Source: Flavobacterium sp. TR2
GTDB lineage: Bacteria > Bacteroidota > Bacteroidia > Flavobacteriales > Flavobacteriaceae
Reading direction: 5' to 3'
NCBI RefSeq assembly: GCF_025252405.1
Contig: NZ_CP104307.1
Coordinates: 2,046,001-2,110,000 of the forward strand
DNA length: 64,000 bases
Position numbers and translations under genes: made by a program. The notes below the pieces were generated by a model that saw nothing but the letters and a program-made list of their open reading frames with translations, was not told where the DNA came from and did not search any database. Each line of letters starts with the position of its first letter. Position 1 is the first letter of the stretch. Below, piece after piece: positions 62,868 through 64,000 of the stretch.

Positions 62868-63341
62868 TTAGCAGCATCCTGAATTTGGCGTACAGCAGGT
62901 AGCATTATCATTGGTTAATTGAGTGAGACTGATCTTTTGTTTCTCTGCTGGAATACCGCAAGAATCTTGTGCCAAACAGGCTGTTGTTTTGTTTTTTAGA
63001 ACAAAAGTTTTTCCGTTAAATTCTAAATCATATTTTCCGATGGTATCATTTTGATATTCTACTTCAATTTCTAAGTCTTCGATGTTTAGCTTATCTTCAG
63101 ACAGTTGAATGATGTGCAATAATTTATTCGGCTTTAGACGATGCTCAAAATCGTTGGCATCCCAAAGCTGAAAGTTTACCGCTTTTTCATTTCTGATGAC
63201 TCCGCCACAATCAATAAAGTTTTTAGTAACGACTCCAACTTCTGTCACATGAAAATGTTCTGGCACAAAAGATCCGTTTTCCAATTGAAATTCAACATTG
63301 TCTAATGTTGATAAAATCTGTTTTACTTCTGATAATTTCAT
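62868..63341 (-). CDS. DUF6428 protein of the arsenic operon
   Basis: A 157-residue cytoplasmic protein (VPEHFHVTEVGVVTKNFIDC, then NFQLWDANDFEHRLKPNKLL) of the DUF6428 type that commonly lies between arsR and arsC in Bacteroidota. The C-terminus carries two Cys pairs (NATCCTPNSGCC), so it may bind arsenite or another thiol-reactive metalloid. Role otherwise unknown. Confidence 0.75.
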   Translation of the reverse strand: MKLSEVKQILSTLDNVEFQLENGSFVPEHFHVTEVGVVTKNFIDCGGVIRNEKAVNFQLWDANDFEHRLKPNKLLHIIQLSEDKLNIEDLEIEVEYQNDTIGKYDLEFNGKTFVLKNKTTACLAQDSCGIPAEKQKISLTQLTNDNATCCTPNSGCC

Positions 63342-63362
63342 CTCGTTTTATTTATTTGTTAA

Positions 63363-63377
63363 TTGCAATATTGCGAT
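63363..63377. promoter_or_regulatory. Internal ArsR operator candidate
   Basis: TTGCAATATTGCGAT upstream of the DUF6428 gene matches the 15-bp site upstream of arsR at 14 positions, suggesting a second regulated promoter inside the operon. Confidence 0.6.
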
Positions 63378-63399
63378 TTACTTTGTCAAAAAAAATGTT

Positions 63400-63726
63400 T
63401 TAGCAACATTTTGATTTTGAAATGGTTTGTGTGATGTTTAAAAAATAAGAGTTTAAAATGTCAATTGTTTTTTCATCAATGCAATAGCAAATAGCGTTTC
63501 CAGAAATATTCCCTTTAATGATTCCGGCATTTTTTAGTTCTTTAAGATGCTGAGAAACTGTAGGCTGGGCTAGAGGCAGTTCGTTTACAATATTACCGCA
63601 AATACATTCATTCACTTTTAATAAATATTCTATTATGGCAATTCTTGCAGGATGTCCTAACGCCTTTGCAATCGTGGCAATTTGATTTTGCGCATCTGTA
63701 AAATGTTCCGTTTTAGTTGCTCCCAT
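63400..63726 (-). CDS. arsR: ArsR-family metalloregulator
   Basis: A 108-residue winged-HTH repressor. ALGHPARIAIIEYLLKVNEC is followed by ICGNIVNELPLAQPTVSQHL, giving the NECICG pair of cysteines in the usual metal-binding helix and a standard recognition helix. The C-terminus has a further Cys pair (KSKCC). Arsenite binding should release it from the operators at 63744-63758 and 63363-63377 and allow the three-gene operon to be expressed. Confidence 0.85.
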   Translation of the reverse strand: MGATKTEHFTDAQNQIATIAKALGHPARIAIIEYLLKVNECICGNIVNELPLAQPTVSQHLKELKNAGIIKGNISGNAICYCIDEKTIDILNSYFLNITQTISKSKCC

Positions 63727-63743
63727 TTTGTTTTATATTAATA

Positions 63744-63758
63744 TTGCAATATTACGAT
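63744..63758. promoter_or_regulatory. ArsR operator candidate upstream of arsR
   Basis: TTGCAATATTACGAT sits 18 bp before the arsR start and overlaps the longer imperfect dyad AATATTGCAATATT. Confidence 0.6.
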
Positions 63759-63879
63759 ATTTTTTTTGAATGATGAATTATTAGCTGATTAATTTAGGCG
63801 TAAAAAAACAATTTATTTCGTAGTGGTATTTTTTATGCTTTTTCAAAATAATATTTTCCATAAAAATTTTTAAACATAG

Positions 63880-63970
63880 CCCGTGGTTTCAACCACGGGT
63901 ACGTTTTATTGGTTTGTATTATTGGTTACGCATTGTTTCTTGATTGTGTTCCCGTGGTTTCAAACCAGAG
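63880..63970. repeat. Extragenic CCCGTGGTTT palindromes
   Basis: CCCGTGGTT and AACCACGGG form a perfect hairpin at 63880-63899; a degenerate second copy begins at 63951. The last 240 bp of the window otherwise hold nothing recognisable. Confidence 0.6.
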
Positions 63971-64000
63971 AGTACATATTATTGATTTGCATATTGTTGG

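Overview
The window is about 64 kb of AT-rich chromosome from a member of the Bacteroidota, almost certainly a Flavobacterium or close relative. The signs are promoters of the TTG-N19-TAnnTTTG type in front of a tRNA-fMet gene and TAnnTTTG boxes elsewhere, weak or absent Shine-Dalgarno sites, families typical of the phylum (DUF4494, DUF4269, GH130, DcaP-like porin, DUF6428 in an ars operon), and a type II-C CRISPR-Cas system with a large Cas9.

Positions 1 to about 45,480 are an accessory region. It is a mosaic of orphan Rhs C-terminal toxin/immunity cassettes (1-1226, 10027-11468, 33426-34954, 35977-37413), possible further immunity genes (12496-12837, 13500-17118), nested mobile elements and defence genes. 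The mobile parts are an HUH-type Rep with a minimal tyrosine recombinase (1724-3307), two copies of a four-gene module made of a primase-like protein, a P-loop ATPase, a complete tyrosine recombinase and a degenerate tyrosine recombinase (3785-7945 and 19743-23967), an IS1-family transposase, a mobA/mobC pair, and a large serine recombinase whose frame runs into an initiator tRNA gene at 45520-45592.

The defence parts are a complete type II-C CRISPR locus (tracrRNA at 24018-24106 on the minus strand, cas9, an array of 35 repeats and 34 spacers, then cas2 and cas1 on the opposite strand), an ApeA-like HEPN protein, a zeta-type kinase with a small overlapping partner, and two near-identical modules of an XRE regulator divergent from an MNT-HEPN-like protein and two small paralogous proteins (17209-19361 and 41435-43554). 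These modules are direct repeats about 24 kb apart, so recombination between them would remove or duplicate the whole CRISPR locus.

The most unusual object is a roughly 370-400 bp element present three times (12005-12400 on minus, 12883-13255 on plus, 39380-39745 on plus). Its hairpins keep their pairing while the paired bases change together, which points to a conserved folded RNA or folded single-stranded DNA rather than a coding sequence. I do not recognise it.

From tRNA-fMet rightward (45520-64000) the content looks like ordinary chromosome: a GT39-like glycosyltransferase, housekeeping hypotheticals, a GH130 enzyme, a TPR regulator, an operon for a porin, an apparently exported aspartate ammonia-lyase and a type II asparaginase, secreted or lipoprotein genes, a small XRE plus small-protein unit framed by 138-bp direct repeats, and an arsR-DUF6428-arsC operon with two matching operator candidates.
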